DNA from: Solirubrobacter sp963736505 | GTDB taxonomy: Bacteria > Actinomycetota > Thermoleophilia > Solirubrobacterales > Solirubrobacteraceae | NCBI GenBank assembly: GCA_963736505.1 | Contig: CAVTOZ010000001.1 | Coordinates: 558,001 to 622,000, forward strand | DNA length: 64,000 nucleotides | Direction: 5' to 3' | Shown here: in pieces, positions 34,576 through 43,199 of the stretch | How the letters are laid out: the number at the start of each line of letters is the position of its first letter | Position numbering within the stretch: the stretch's first letter is position 1 | Notes under the pieces: generated by a model | Database searches by the model: none | Told to the model about the DNA's origin: nothing | The model's input: the letters and a program-made list of their open reading frames with translations, nothing else | Position numbers and translations under genes: made by a program

Positions 34576-35522
34576 CCGGCGAGCGACTCGCCGATCTCGG
34601 TGCGCACGTAGCGCACCTCGCGCCCGTCGCGCCGCCCGGTCACCAGCCCGGCGGCGCGCAGGACGCCGAGGTGCTCCGACACGCCGCCCGGGCTCGCGCC
34701 GAGGCGCTCGGCCAGCTCGCGCGTGCTTGCGGGGAGCTCGGCGAGGATGTCCGCGCGGCGCTTGCCCAGCAGCGCGCTGAGCGCGTCCGAGGCCGGCCGC
34801 TCGTCCGGCGCCCACAGGCTCCCGACGCCGCGCGCGGGATAGACGATCGCCGGCTGCCACGGCGGGTCGAACAGCGCCCACACGCGCGGCCAGGCGAACG
34901 CGGACGGGATCAGCAGCAGGCCGCGGCCGCCGAGCTCGACCGTCTCCTCGTACGGCCGCCGCACCTCGAGCGCGCCGTCGCGCCACGCGACGTCGGGATG
35001 CAGATCCGACAGCGCCGCGAGCGGGCCGGCGGCGGCCAGCTGCGCGCCGCGCTGGACGATGTCGGCCTCGAGGATCGCCTTCAGCGCCGGCCAGTGCGCC
35101 GCGACAGCTCGGTCCCAGTAGGCGCGCATCGTCTCGACGAGCGGGTCGAGGCCGTCGTCGAGCAGGGCCTGCGCGCTCGGCGGCAGCCCGCGCGGGTAGG
35201 CCCAGCCGAGCTCGCGCGCGACCTGCTCCGGCGGCGTCGCGCGCACACGCTCCAGCTCGGCGCCGAGCTCGGCGACCGGCCGCGCGGGCGGCGGCGCGAT
35301 GAAGTCCGGGCGGTAGCAGTAGCCGCGCTCGGGCAGCGCGGCGTCGAGCAGCCAGAAGTCGAGCGCGCTGACCGCGGCGCGCGCCTCGCGCGCCCACGGC
35401 TCGTGCAGCGAGTGCGCCGCCGGGTCGCGCAGGACGTCCAGGCTCGAGGCCAGCTCGAACAGCGGCGAGAGCGCGAACCGCACGCGTCCGAGGTCCTCGG
35501 GCCCGAACCGGAACGTGATCAC
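34572..35522 (-). CDS. ArsR-type regulator with large N-terminal domain
   Basis: A 316-residue protein. The C-terminal 70 residues are an ArsR-like winged helix (LLGKRRADILAELPASTRELAERLGASPGGVSEHLGVLRAAGLV). The N-terminal 240 residues match the DUF5937-like layout found in actinobacterial regulators (ITFRFGPEDLGRVRFALSPLFE). GTG start immediately after CCGGAG. It is divergent from the MFS gene at 35595, the likely target. Its stop overlaps the frameshifted peptidase by 4 bp. Confidence 0.82.
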   Translation of the reverse strand: MITFRFGPEDLGRVRFALSPLFELASSLDVLRDPAAHSLHEPWAREARAAVSALDFWLLDAALPERGYCYRPDFIAPPPARPVAELGAELERVRATPPEQVARELGWAYPRGLPPSAQALLDDGLDPLVETMRAYWDRAVAAHWPALKAILEADIVQRGAQLAAAGPLAALSDLHPDVAWRDGALEVRRPYEETVELGGRGLLLIPSAFAWPRVWALFDPPWQPAIVYPARGVGSLWAPDERPASDALSALLGKRRADILAELPASTRELAERLGASPGGVSEHLGVLRAAGLVTGRRDGREVRYVRTEIGESLAG

Positions 35523-35594
35523 CTCCGGAGCGTACCGATTCGGCCACCTCCGAATCCTTCGACACCCGGGTGGGCGCGCTCCAGCCTGGGTGGC

Positions 35595-36767
35595 GTGCTC
35601 GCCGTCCTCCGCGCCCCCGGCTCCGCCCGCCTCTTCGCGGCCTCGATCCTCGCCCGCATCCCGACCACGGCGCTCGGGCTCGTGTTCGTGCTGCGGACGA
35701 AGGAGCTGACCGGCTCGTTCACGGCGGCCGGCGTGGCGGCCGGGATGTACGCGCTCGCCACCGCGATCTGCGGGCCGACGCTCGGGCGGCTGATGGACCG
35801 CCGCGGGCCGGCGGGCGTGCTCGTGGGCGCCGCGGTCGTCTCGGCCGCCGCCCTCAGCGCGTTCGCCGCGCTGCCGCACGGCGCGCCGCCCGCCGCCGTG
35901 CTGGCGTGCGCGGCGGTCGCCGGCGCGGGGACGCCGCCGGTCGGCCCGTGCCTGCGCTCGCTGTGGCCGGGGCTGCTCGGCGACCCGGAGCTCGCCCACG
36001 CCGCGTTCTCGCTCGAGAGCGCGGGGCTGGAGATCACCTACATCGCCGGGCCGGTCGTGATCGCGGGCGCGATCGGCTCCTGGTCGACGGCCGCGGCCGC
36101 GCTGTTCGGGGCCGCGCTGATGCTGGCCGGCACGCTCGTGTTCGCCGCCGCGCGGCCGGTGCGGGAGCGGCGCCCGGCGGCGGACCGGCCCGCGGTCCGC
36201 ACGAGCCCGCTGCGCGCGCCCGGCGTGCAGACGCTGGCCGTCGTGTTCGTGCTGATCGGGCTCGCGTTCGGCGCCGTCGAGGTCGGCGTGCCCGCGAGCG
36301 CCGACGCCGCCGGCAGCCCGCACGCGGCCGGGCTCCTGCTGGGCGTCTGGGGCGTCGGGTCGCTGCTCGGCGGGCTGGCGGCGGCGCACGCGCGGCCGCC
36401 GGCCGACCGCGTGCGGCGCCTGTGCGTCCTGCTCGTCCTGCTCGCCGCCGGCCACGTCCTGCTGGCGCTGCCCGCCGGCCTGGTCGGCCTCGGCGCGCTG
36501 CTGCTGCTCGCGGGCGCGGCGATCGCGCCCGCGTTCGGGCTCGCCAACGGCCTCGTCGACGGCATCGCGCCCGCCGGCAGCGTCACCGAGGCGTTCACCT
36601 GGCTCGCCACCGGCATCACGTCAGGCCTCGCGGCCGGCTCCGCGCTCGGCGGCGTGCTCGCCGAGGGCCCGGGAGCCGGAGCGGCGTTCGCGCTCGCCGG
36701 CGCCTCCTGCCTGGCCGCCGCCACCTACGCGACGTCGCGGCGGGCCAGGCTCGTCCCGGCGACCTGA
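35595..36767 (+). CDS. MFS transporter (12-TM)
   Basis: A 390-residue major facilitator protein with about 12 hydrophobic segments in two halves and a motif A-like loop (GRLMDRRGPAGVLVG, about 63-77). GTG start, with 72 bp to the divergent ArsR-type regulator, which probably controls it. The substrate is unknown; the layout resembles actinobacterial efflux proteins. Its last 43 bp are also coding on the opposite strand for the M20 peptidase. Confidence 0.82.
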   Translation: MLAVLRAPGSARLFAASILARIPTTALGLVFVLRTKELTGSFTAAGVAAGMYALATAICGPTLGRLMDRRGPAGVLVGAAVVSAAALSAFAALPHGAPPAAVLACAAVAGAGTPPVGPCLRSLWPGLLGDPELAHAAFSLESAGLEITYIAGPVVIAGAIGSWSTAAAALFGAALMLAGTLVFAAARPVRERRPAADRPAVRTSPLRAPGVQTLAVVFVLIGLAFGAVEVGVPASADAAGSPHAAGLLLGVWGVGSLLGGLAAAHARPPADRVRRLCVLLVLLAAGHVLLALPAGLVGLGALLLLAGAAIAPAFGLANGLVDGIAPAGSVTEAFTWLATGITSGLAAGSALGGVLAEGPGAGAAFALAGASCLAAATYATSRRARLVPAT

Positions 36768-37939
36768 AGCAGCACGCGCGCGATCGTCCTGGCGAGCGCG
36801 TCAAGCTCCGGCAGCGAGACGAACTCGTCGACGGCGTGCGCGCGCTCGAGCCCTGCGGTGCCGACCATCACGGCGGGGATCCCGCGGGCGGTGAAGAGGC
36901 GCATGTCGGCGCCGTAGGGCACGCCGACGACCGGGGCCGAGCCGCGTTCGGCGGCGACGGCCGCCCGCACGGCGCCGACCCACGGATGGTCCGGCGGCGT
37001 CTCGCCCGACGCGAAGGCGCCGCCTTCCCAGGTGAGGGCGCAGGGCGCCTCGCCGTCGTCGAGTGCGGCGTCGACGACGGCCTGCAGGGCGGCGCGCGCC
37101 TGCGCGAGGTCGGCCCCGACGGGCACGCCGAGCCGGCCTTCGAACTCGACGCGGTCAGGGACCTGACTCGACCAGGTCCCGCCGGCCACCCGTCCGACCA
37201 GCAGCGGATACGGGAGCGCCAGCGCGCGCATCAGGGGGTGCTCCACGGACGCGTTGACCGCGGTCTCGTGGGCCGCGAGGGCGGTGTGGACGCGGACGTA
37301 GCGGTCGATCGCCGAGACGCCTTCGAGCCGGGCGGCGGCGTGCGCCGAGCGCCCGCGGATCACGCCCTTGAAGGTGAGCGCGCCGGCCTGCGCGCAGACG
37401 ACGGCGAAGCCGGTCGGCTCGGGCAGCAGGGCGGCGTCGAACGCGGCGTCGCGCTCGAGCTCGGCGAACGTGCCCTGGCCGCCGTCCTCCTCGGAGGAGA
37501 CGGCCTGCAGGACGATCGACGGCGCGGGCCGCCCGGCGTCGCGGACGGCCGCCAAGGCGTGCAAGGCGGCCACGACGGCGCCTTTCATGTCGACCGAGCC
37601 GCGGCCGTAGAGGCGGTCGCCGGCGACCTCGCCCGACCACGGCGCGTGCGACCACGCCTCGGTTCCGGGCCCGACGACGTCGACGTGCCCGTTGAGCGCG
37701 ATCCGCCCGGGCGCGGCGCCGGGCAGCTCCACCGTCAGCCCCCACAGCTCCTCGCGCGGCGCCTCCTCGCCCGGATGGTCCGGGTGCGCGCGCAGCGCCG
37801 CGAGGTCGTGGCGGTGCAGATCGGGCGCGAATCCGAGCCGCTGCGCGATCTCCGCGAGCCGCTCCAGCGCGGCGCGCTCGTCGCCGGTGACGCTCGGCAC
37901 CTGCACCATCGCGCTCACGTCACGCGCCAGGTCGTTCAT
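36725..37939 (-). CDS. M20-family zinc peptidase/deacylase (ArgE/DapE-like)
   Basis: A 404-residue M20 metallohydrolase. Metal ligands are visible: LNGHVDVVG (His/Asp, about 80), GRGSVDMKG (bridging Asp, about 113), SSEEDGGQG (catalytic Glu and Glu ligand, about 148), LPEPTG (about 172) and the C-terminal ERAHAVDEFV histidine (about 375). It has a lid domain with GVIRGRSAHAA. Members deacylate N-acyl amino acids or cleave dipeptides; the exact substrate is unclear. It overlaps the MFS gene by 43 bp. A TAGCCT box lies 9 nt before its ATG. Confidence 0.9.
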   Translation of the reverse strand: MNDLARDVSAMVQVPSVTGDERAALERLAEIAQRLGFAPDLHRHDLAALRAHPDHPGEEAPREELWGLTVELPGAAPGRIALNGHVDVVGPGTEAWSHAPWSGEVAGDRLYGRGSVDMKGAVVAALHALAAVRDAGRPAPSIVLQAVSSEEDGGQGTFAELERDAAFDAALLPEPTGFAVVCAQAGALTFKGVIRGRSAHAAARLEGVSAIDRYVRVHTALAAHETAVNASVEHPLMRALALPYPLLVGRVAGGTWSSQVPDRVEFEGRLGVPVGADLAQARAALQAVVDAALDDGEAPCALTWEGGAFASGETPPDHPWVGAVRAAVAAERGSAPVVGVPYGADMRLFTARGIPAVMVGTAGLERAHAVDEFVSLPELDALARTIARVLLQVAGTSLARRDVA

Positions 37940-38029
37940 CGGCGCGCGAGGCTATCTGACCGGCGGTTGATGAGGTCAACGCGCCAGACGAAGGTTCAGG
38001 CAGCGTCAGCCACGGGGGTGTGGCTCCGT

Positions 38030-38035
38030 TAGTCT
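38030..38035 (+). promoter_or_regulatory. -10 box of XRE-cupin gene
   Basis: TAGTCT ends 8 nt before GTG 38044. It argues that translation starts there and not at GTG 38020, which would place the promoter inside the coding region and introduce a rare TTA codon. Confidence 0.45.
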
Positions 38036-38043
38036 GGAAGACG

Positions 38044-38574
38044 GTGCTTAGCGGTCAGTCTTTCAGCAATGGCTCAGGCAGTGACCTGGGCTCCAGAGTG
38101 CGCTCCCTGCGGCGGCAGCGAGGGTTGACGCTCAAGGCGCTCGGCCGGCTGGCCGGGCTCTCGCACCCGTTCCTGAGCCAGGTCGAGCGCGGCCTGGCGC
38201 GGCCGAGCGTGACGTCGGTCGAGCGCATCGCCGAGGCGCTCAACGTGTCGGTCGCGTACCTGTGGGCGCCGGAGCGCTCGCGCGACGTGCGGATCGTGCG
38301 CGCCGACCCCGCCGCCGCCGGCTGGCGCGAGCTGCTCGCGAGCGCGCCGGTCGTGCTCGAGTGGAGCGGCGGCAGCCGGCGCTGGCCCGAGGAGGCCGAC
38401 GAGCACGCCGGCGACGTGCTCGTCTACGTCGCGCGCGGCGCGCTCGACGTCGACCTCGACGGCACCGTGCACGAGCTGCAGGAGGGCGACACGCTCGTCT
38501 TCGACGGCCAGACCCCGCATCGCCTCAGGCGCCGCGGCAGCCCGAGCACGCGCGCGCTGATCCTCAGGGCCTGA
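38044..38574 (+). CDS. XRE-family regulator with C-terminal cupin
   Basis: A 176-residue regulator. Residues about 18-75 are a Cro/CI-type helix-turn-helix (RVRSLRRQRGLTLKALGRLAGLSHPFLSQVERGLARPSV, read in parts). Residues about 105-175 form a small cupin barrel (GDVLVYVARGALDVDLDG ... GDTLVFDGQTPHRLR) that probably binds a ligand. Such MerR/XRE-cupin proteins often control amino-acid or polyamine metabolism. An upstream GTG (38020) would add 8 residues. It overlaps the convergent PEP-mutase gene by 11 bp. Confidence 0.87.
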   Translation: MLSGQSFSNGSGSDLGSRVRSLRRQRGLTLKALGRLAGLSHPFLSQVERGLARPSVTSVERIAEALNVSVAYLWAPERSRDVRIVRADPAAAGWRELLASAPVVLEWSGGSRRWPEEADEHAGDVLVYVARGALDVDLDGTVHELQEGDTLVFDGQTPHRLRRRGSPSTRALILRA

Positions 38575-39337
38575 AGCCGAGGTCGGCGGGCGGCTCGCCG
38601 CCGTCGAGCAGCGTCTCGGCCGCGCGCCGCAGGGCCGCCATCGCGACGCCCAGCGGCCCCGGCCCGTAGCTGATGCGCGAGACGCCGGCGGCCGCGAGCT
38701 CGGCCCGCGCCGGCCCGCCCGCGCCGGCGCCGACGCTGACCGGCATCCGGGCGGCCAGCTGCGCCAGCGCGTCGAGGTCGCGCAGGCCGGGCAGGAAGAT
38801 GACGTCCGCGCCGGCGTCCATGTAGGCCTCGCCGCGCTCGAACGCCGCCGCGAGCCGCTCCTCGGCCGGGATGTCGGAGATGTAGACGTCGGTGCGCGCG
38901 TTGATCACCAGCGGCACGTCGAGCTCCTCGCCGTTCGCCCGCGCCGCCGCGACGCGCGCGGCGTGCTCCTCGACCGGCCGCAGCGAGCCGTCGGCGTCGG
39001 AGTCCTCCAGGTTGCAGCCGACGGCGCCGGCCTCGATCGCACGGGCGACGGTCTCCCCCGTGTCGGCATAGCCGCGCTCGAGGTCGGCGGTCACGGGCAG
39101 CTCGACCGCCCCCGCGACGGTCGCGACGGCGGCGATCATCGTGTCGAGCGGCATGTGCTCGCCGTCGGCGAAGCCCTGCGCGGCGGCGATCGACCAGCTC
39201 GCGGTGGCGATCGCGCGGCATCCTGGTGCCGAGGCGACGACGCGAGCGGACGCGGCGTCCCATGCGTTGACGAGGACGATCGGATCTCCAGGGCGGTGCA
39301 GCGCGCGCAGCGCCTCTGCCTTCTCTCGCTGGGTCAT
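38564..39337 (-). CDS. Isocitrate lyase/PEP mutase family enzyme
   Basis: A 257-residue ICL/PEPM-superfamily protein. It has the Mg-binding core: NAWDAASARVVASAPGCRAIATAS (first strands), LPVTADLERGYADTG (about 80-94), CNLEDSD (about 109) and INARTDVYI (about 147). The catalytic KKCGH loop of isocitrate lyase is absent, so it is more like a carboxyphosphonoenolpyruvate/oxaloacetate-type lyase. The substrate is unknown. The ATG overlaps the stop of the upstream methyltransferase (ATGA), indicating an operon. Confidence 0.87.
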   Translation of the reverse strand: MTQREKAEALRALHRPGDPIVLVNAWDAASARVVASAPGCRAIATASWSIAAAQGFADGEHMPLDTMIAAVATVAGAVELPVTADLERGYADTGETVARAIEAGAVGCNLEDSDADGSLRPVEEHAARVAAARANGEELDVPLVINARTDVYISDIPAEERLAAAFERGEAYMDAGADVIFLPGLRDLDALAQLAARMPVSVGAGAGGPARAELAAAGVSRISYGPGPLGVAMAALRRAAETLLDGGEPPADLGFRP

Positions 39338-39951
39338 GCCTTTGAGCGTAAGCGGTAGACGGCGCCGCGAACCAGCTCGGGGGCGTCGCGCCGCACGACG
39401 TCGAAGCGCTCGCCCGCGGCGGCCAGGAACGGCTCTGCCGCGGTCCGGCCGGGGTCGGCGAGCCAGACCTCGCCGCGCGGGCCGAGCAGGCGCGGGAGCA
39501 GCGGCAGCAGCGCGTCGCCGTTGCGGGCCTCGTAGAGCACGTCGGAGGCGAGCACGATGTCCCACGGGCCGCGCTCGATCAGCGGCTCCGGCTCGGTCCA
39601 CGAGCACGCCAGGGTCTCCAGCGCGATCCCGTTGCGGTCGGCGTTGCGGGCGGTCATCGCGACCGCGTCGGGCGCCCAGTCGGTCGCCAGCACGCGCCCG
39701 CCGGCGAGCGCGGCGGCGAGGCTCGGCAGCCCGAGCCCGCAGCCCAGCTCGAGCGTGCGCGCGCCGTGCAGCGCGCGCGTGCCGATGGCGCGCGCCAGCG
39801 CGAGCGCGCTCGGCCACAGCTCCGCCCAGTAGGGCATGAACTCATCGCGCTCGAACGCGTCCTCGTCCAGCAGCGCCTCGGTGTCGCGCGGTCGCAGCAG
39901 GCCGAGGTCGTGGCCCGCGATCGCCACCACCTCCTCCACGAGATCCTCCAC
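39334..39951 (-). CDS. Family-16-type SAM methyltransferase
   Basis: A 205-residue class I methyltransferase. The SAM-binding motif I is TLELGCGLGLPSLAAAL (about 73-89), followed by ATDW and an ASDVLYEA motif IV (about 140-147) typical of the nicotinamide/lysine methyltransferase (family 16) group. GTG start chosen, because further upstream the frame would run into the divergent LacI gene 10 bp away. Coupled to the downstream PEP-mutase-like gene. The target (protein or small molecule) is unknown. Confidence 0.83.
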   Translation of the reverse strand: MEDLVEEVVAIAGHDLGLLRPRDTEALLDEDAFERDEFMPYWAELWPSALALARAIGTRALHGARTLELGCGLGLPSLAAALAGGRVLATDWAPDAVAMTARNADRNGIALETLACSWTEPEPLIERGPWDIVLASDVLYEARNGDALLPLLPRLLGPRGEVWLADPGRTAAEPFLAAAGERFDVVRRDAPELVRGAVYRLRSKA

Positions 39952-39961
39952 GGACCCTAGG

Positions 39962-40954
39962 ATGGCTGAGATCGGCGCTCCCTCGCGTGTCACCAGCGTC
40001 GACGTGGCGCGCCATGCCGGCGTGTCGCAGTCGACGGTCTCGCTCGTGCTGTCCGGCAAGGGTCGCGGCCGCATCTCCGCGCGCACCGAGGCGCTGGTGC
40101 GCGCGGCGGCGGCGGAGCTCGGCTACCGCCCCAACGCGGCCGCCCGCACGCTGCGCACCGGCGTCGCGCGCAGCGTCGGGCTCGTGGTGCCCGACATCAC
40201 CAACCCGTTCTTCGGGCCGATGCTGCGCGGCGCGCAGGCCGAGGCGATGAAGGCGGGCTACACGGTGATGCTCGTCGACATCGGCGAGGACCGGACGTGG
40301 GAGGCGCGCTCGATCGAGGCGCTGCTGGCGGGGCCGTCGGACGGGCTGCTGCTGTTCGAGGCGGGGCTCCCGCCCGGCGCCTCGCAGCCGGCGATCGGGA
40401 TCGAGGTCAAGCCCGGCGACCTGCCCGTCGTGCGGCTGGACGTGCAGTCCGGGTTCGACCAGGCGATCGACCATCTGCTCGCGCTCGGCCACCGCCGCTT
40501 CGCGCACCTGGCGGCGTCGTTCGACGCGCAGACGTTCCAGCTGCGCGCGGCGCGCCTGAACGAGCGGCTCGAGCAGGCGGGGCTCGGCGCGCCGGCGACC
40601 GTGCGGGCGACGATCACGTTCGCCGACGCGGCGGCCGCGGCGCACGAGCTGCTCGGCGGCGACGCGACGGCGATCGTGTGCGACGACGACGTGCTGGCCG
40701 GCGGGGTCTACCTCGCCGCGCGGGCGCGCGGGGTCCGGATCCCGGAGGACGTGTCGGTCGTCGGGTTCGACGACCTCGCGTTCGCGGTCGTGCTCGACCC
40801 GCCGCTGACGACGGTCGCCGCGGACGCCGAGGAGCTCGGCGCGACCGCCTTCCACGCGCTTCTGGCGGCGCTGGCCGGCGACCCCGTGCCGGCCGACCAG
40901 CTGCTGCCGGTGCGGCTCGTCGTGCGCGGCTCCACGGCGTCGCCGGCCGCCTGA
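39962..40954 (+). CDS. LacI-family regulator
   Basis: A 330-residue LacI/GalR regulator. N-terminal helix-turn-helix (VTSVDVARHAGVSQSTVSLVLSG, about 8-30) with hinge helix (GYRPNAAARTLRTG), then a periplasmic-binding-like sensor domain (VGLVVPDITNPFFG ... VVGFDDLAFAV). The start codon lies 10 bp from the divergent methyltransferase start, so its promoter must overlap that gene. The effector is probably a sugar or nucleoside, but no matching transporter is adjacent. A strong inverted repeat follows. Confidence 0.9.
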   Translation: MAEIGAPSRVTSVDVARHAGVSQSTVSLVLSGKGRGRISARTEALVRAAAAELGYRPNAAARTLRTGVARSVGLVVPDITNPFFGPMLRGAQAEAMKAGYTVMLVDIGEDRTWEARSIEALLAGPSDGLLLFEAGLPPGASQPAIGIEVKPGDLPVVRLDVQSGFDQAIDHLLALGHRRFAHLAASFDAQTFQLRAARLNERLEQAGLGAPATVRATITFADAAAAAHELLGGDATAIVCDDDVLAGGVYLAARARGVRIPEDVSVVGFDDLAFAVVLDPPLTTVAADAEELGATAFHALLAALAGDPVPADQLLPVRLVVRGSTASPAA

Positions 40955-40975
40955 GGGCCAGCGCCGGGCACGGCG

Positions 40976-41004
40976 TGACCCACTTCACTTGTAGAAGTGG
41001 GTCA
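40976..41004. promoter_or_regulatory. Perfect 11-bp inverted repeat
   Basis: TGACCCACTTC (40976-40986) and GAAGTGGGTCA (40994-41004) around 7 nt. It lies after the LacI gene and overlaps the -35 region of the next promoter, so it may be a LacI terminator, an operator, or both. No T-tract follows. Confidence 0.6.
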
Positions 41005-41011
41005 TACGTAG

Positions 41012-41017
41012 TACGCT
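41012..41017 (+). promoter_or_regulatory. -10 box of a leaderless lipoprotein promoter
   Basis: TACGCT ends 7 nt before ATG 41025; no Shine-Dalgarno. The perfect inverted repeat sits just upstream. Confidence 0.55.
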
Positions 41018-41024
41018 CATTCGT

Positions 41025-41408
41025 ATGAACTTGCTCCGCACCATCCTCGCCGCCACCGCGCTGGCGATCGCGGCCGCCGGCTGCGCCCAGGTGGCGGAGG
41101 GCTCCCAGCCGAAGGTCCTCGTCGTGCTCGGAGGCAACGCCGCCCAGTCCCCCGCCTTGATCGAGCAGGCCCGCGACGCGGTCGCGGCCGCCGACGGCGT
41201 CGACGTGCAGCTGCGCATCCCGCAGACCGCCACCGAGGAGCTCGGCGTGACCCACATGGCCGCCGCGCGCCACTACGACACCGTCATCGCCGTCGATCTC
41301 GACCGGCGCGTCTCGGTCGACCCCGTCGCCGAGCGCTACCCGGACGTCCGCTTCGTCGACGCCGGCGGGAGCTCGCTCGCGAAGGCGCTCGCCGCGGCCC
41401 CCCGCTGA
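41025..41408 (+). CDS. Small lipoprotein resembling part of BMP-type binding proteins
   Basis: A 127-residue predicted lipoprotein: MNLLRTILAATALAIAAAGC with the lipobox cysteine at residue 20. The rest resembles the first part of a BMP/PnrA periplasmic binding domain: a first strand (KVLVVLGGNAAQSPALIEQARDAV) and a later YDTVIAVDLDRRVSVDPVAERYPDVRFV. A full PnrA protein is over 300 residues, so this is either a truncated or a minimal form. No transporter genes lie beside it. Confidence 0.65.
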   Translation: MNLLRTILAATALAIAAAGCAQVAEGSQPKVLVVLGGNAAQSPALIEQARDAVAAADGVDVQLRIPQTATEELGVTHMAAARHYDTVIAVDLDRRVSVDPVAERYPDVRFVDAGGSSLAKALAAAPR

Positions 41409-41423
41409 CCGGCGCGCCCGCGA

Positions 41424-41429
41424 TACCGT
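41424..41429 (+). promoter_or_regulatory. -10 box of a leaderless MFS promoter
   Basis: TACCGT ends 6 nt before ATG 41436, again without a Shine-Dalgarno. Confidence 0.55.
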
Positions 41430-41435
41430 GCCGGG

Positions 41436-42899
41436 ATGAGCGCCGCGGGCACGGAGCAGGGCAATCGCTGGGTCACGCTCGTGCTCGTCTGCATGGCGCA
41501 GTTCATGGTCATCCTCGACGCGACGATCGTGAACATCGCGCTGCCGACGATCCAGAAGGACCTGCACTTCACGCAGGCCGATCTGCAGTGGGTGATCAAC
41601 AGCTACACGCTGATGTTCGGCGGCTTCCTGCTGCTCGGCGGCCGGGCCGCCGACATCCTCGGCCGCAAGCGCATCTTCATCGCCGGCGTGATCCTGTTCT
41701 CGTCCGCGTCGCTGCTCAACGGCCTCTCGACCTCGAGCACCGCGCTGGTGATCTTCCGCGGCCTCCAGGGCCTCGGCGGCGCGCTCGTCTCCCCCGCCGC
41801 GCTGTCGATCATCACGACGACCTTCCCTGAGGGGCCGGAGCGCACCAAGGCGCTCGGCGTGTGGGGCGCGATCGCCGCCGGCGGCGCCGCCTTCGGCCTG
41901 CTGCTCGGCGGCATCCTCGTCGACACGCTGTCGTGGGAGTGGATCTTCTTCGTCAACGTGCCGGTCGGCATCGTCGTCGCGCTGCTGTCGGCGCGCAGGA
42001 TTCAGGAGTCGCGCGCGGAGGGCGGCACCGGCTCGTTCGACGTGCTCGGCGCCGTGCTCGTGACCTCCGGCCTGATGGTGCTCGTCTACGCGATCGTCAA
42101 GGCGCAGGCGTTCGGCTGGGGCTCCACGCGCACGCTGGGGCTCGCGGCGGTCGGGCTCGTCATGCTGGCCGCGTTCGTCTTCGTCGAGCTGCGGACCCCA
42201 GGCCCGCTCGTACGGCTCGACATCTTCAAGATCCGTTCGCTGTCGGTCGCGAACTTCGTCCTGCTGCTCGTCGCGGGCGGCCTGTTCGCGATGTTCTTCT
42301 TCGCCACGCTGTACGTGCAGGAGATCCTCGGCTTCTCGCCGCTGAAGGCCGGGTTCGCGTTCCTGCCGGTGACGGCGGGCATCATCGCCGGCTCCGGCAG
42401 CGCGCAGTTCTTCGTGCGCCGGATCGGCGTGCGGGCCAACACGATCGGCGGGATGGTGCTCGCCGCGATCGGGCTGTTCCTGCTGTCGAGCGTGCCGGTC
42501 GACGGGTCCTACGCGTCCGACCTGCTGCCCGGGCTGCTGCTGATGGCCTTCGGCATGGGCAACACGTTCGTGCCGATCACGCTGATCGCGACCACCAACG
42601 TCGAACCGCGCGACGCGGGGCTGGCGTCAGGCCTCTTCAACACGTCCCAGCAGGTGGGCGGCGCGCTCGGGCTCGCGATCCTGTCGACGCTCGCCGCGGA
42701 CCGGACGTCCGCGTGGATCGGCGACCTCGGGCACCCGCCGTCGAGCGCCGAGAAGGCGGCAGGCCTCGTCGAGGGCTTCCAGGTCGCATTTACGGCTGCG
42801 GCGATCCTGGTCGCCTTCGGCGCGGTCTTGATGGCGCTGCTCCTCCGTGCTCGAGATGTCGAGAACGTGAATCCGGAGCAGGACATGGTCCCTGCGTGA
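41436..42899 (+). CDS. MFS drug exporter, DHA2 (14-TM) family
   Basis: A 487-residue 14-helix exporter closely similar in layout to the one at 30568-32034: LDATIVNIALPTIQKDL in helix 1, GGRAADILGRKRIFIAG motif A (about 69-85), and DAGLASGLFNTSQQVGGALGLAIL late in the protein. A proton-driven multidrug or metabolite exporter. Unlike the first copy it has no adjacent TetR gene. Its stop lies 4 bp from the convergent infA stop. Confidence 0.92.
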   Translation: MSAAGTEQGNRWVTLVLVCMAQFMVILDATIVNIALPTIQKDLHFTQADLQWVINSYTLMFGGFLLLGGRAADILGRKRIFIAGVILFSSASLLNGLSTSSTALVIFRGLQGLGGALVSPAALSIITTTFPEGPERTKALGVWGAIAAGGAAFGLLLGGILVDTLSWEWIFFVNVPVGIVVALLSARRIQESRAEGGTGSFDVLGAVLVTSGLMVLVYAIVKAQAFGWGSTRTLGLAAVGLVMLAAFVFVELRTPGPLVRLDIFKIRSLSVANFVLLLVAGGLFAMFFFATLYVQEILGFSPLKAGFAFLPVTAGIIAGSGSAQFFVRRIGVRANTIGGMVLAAIGLFLLSSVPVDGSYASDLLPGLLLMAFGMGNTFVPITLIATTNVEPRDAGLASGLFNTSQQVGGALGLAILSTLAADRTSAWIGDLGHPPSSAEKAAGLVEGFQVAFTAAAILVAFGAVLMALLLRARDVENVNPEQDMVPA

Positions 42900-42903
42900 G
42901 GGC

Positions 42904-43122
42904 CTACTTGTAGCGATAAACGATGCGGCCGCGGTTGAGGTCGTACGGAGAGACCTCGACGCGGACCTTGTCGCCGGGCAGAACGCGGATGCGGAACCGC
43001 CGCATCTTGCCGGCGAGGTGGGCGAGGAGCTCGTGGTCGTTCTCGAGCTTCACGCGGAACAGCAGGTTCGGCAGGGCCTCGGTGACCTCACCGTCGATCT
43101 CGAGCTTTTGCTCTACCGCCAT
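42904..43122 (-). CDS. infA: Translation initiation factor IF-1
   Basis: A 72-residue S1-like OB-fold protein (VEQKLEIDGEVTEALPNLLFRVKLENDHELLAHLAGKMR ... YDLNRGRIVYRYK), the normal IF-1 length. It binds the A site of the 30S subunit during initiation. ATG at 43122 with AAGGAAG about 7 nt upstream. In most bacteria infA sits in the ribosomal-protein/secY cluster; here it is alone, with a TAGAAT promoter box about 72 bp upstream. It may be a relocated or second copy. Confidence 0.95.
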   Translation of the reverse strand: MAVEQKLEIDGEVTEALPNLLFRVKLENDHELLAHLAGKMRRFRIRVLPGDKVRVEVSPYDLNRGRIVYRYK

Positions 43123-43193
43123 GGGCATCTTCCTTTTCGAATGGCAAGCCGGTGCCGCCCCGGCGCGCACGCACCGAGACGGGGGACCACTCC

Positions 43194-43199
43194 ATTCTA
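43194..43199 (-). promoter_or_regulatory. -10 box upstream of infA
   Basis: TAGAAT on the minus strand would give a leader of about 65 nt. The remaining 170 bp up to the sigma-factor stop (43200-43367) show no gene I can support. Confidence 0.45.

Noticed and set aside
32400..36767. One 1455-codon frame covering TetR, peptidase and MFS
   Set aside because: It crosses three separate genes and is only open because of GC content and the frameshift at 33018; the true genes have their own starts and motifs.
38020..38043. Earlier GTG start of the XRE-cupin gene
   Set aside because: It would place the likely -10 box inside the coding region and use a rare TTA codon; GTG 38044 fits the leaderless spacing.
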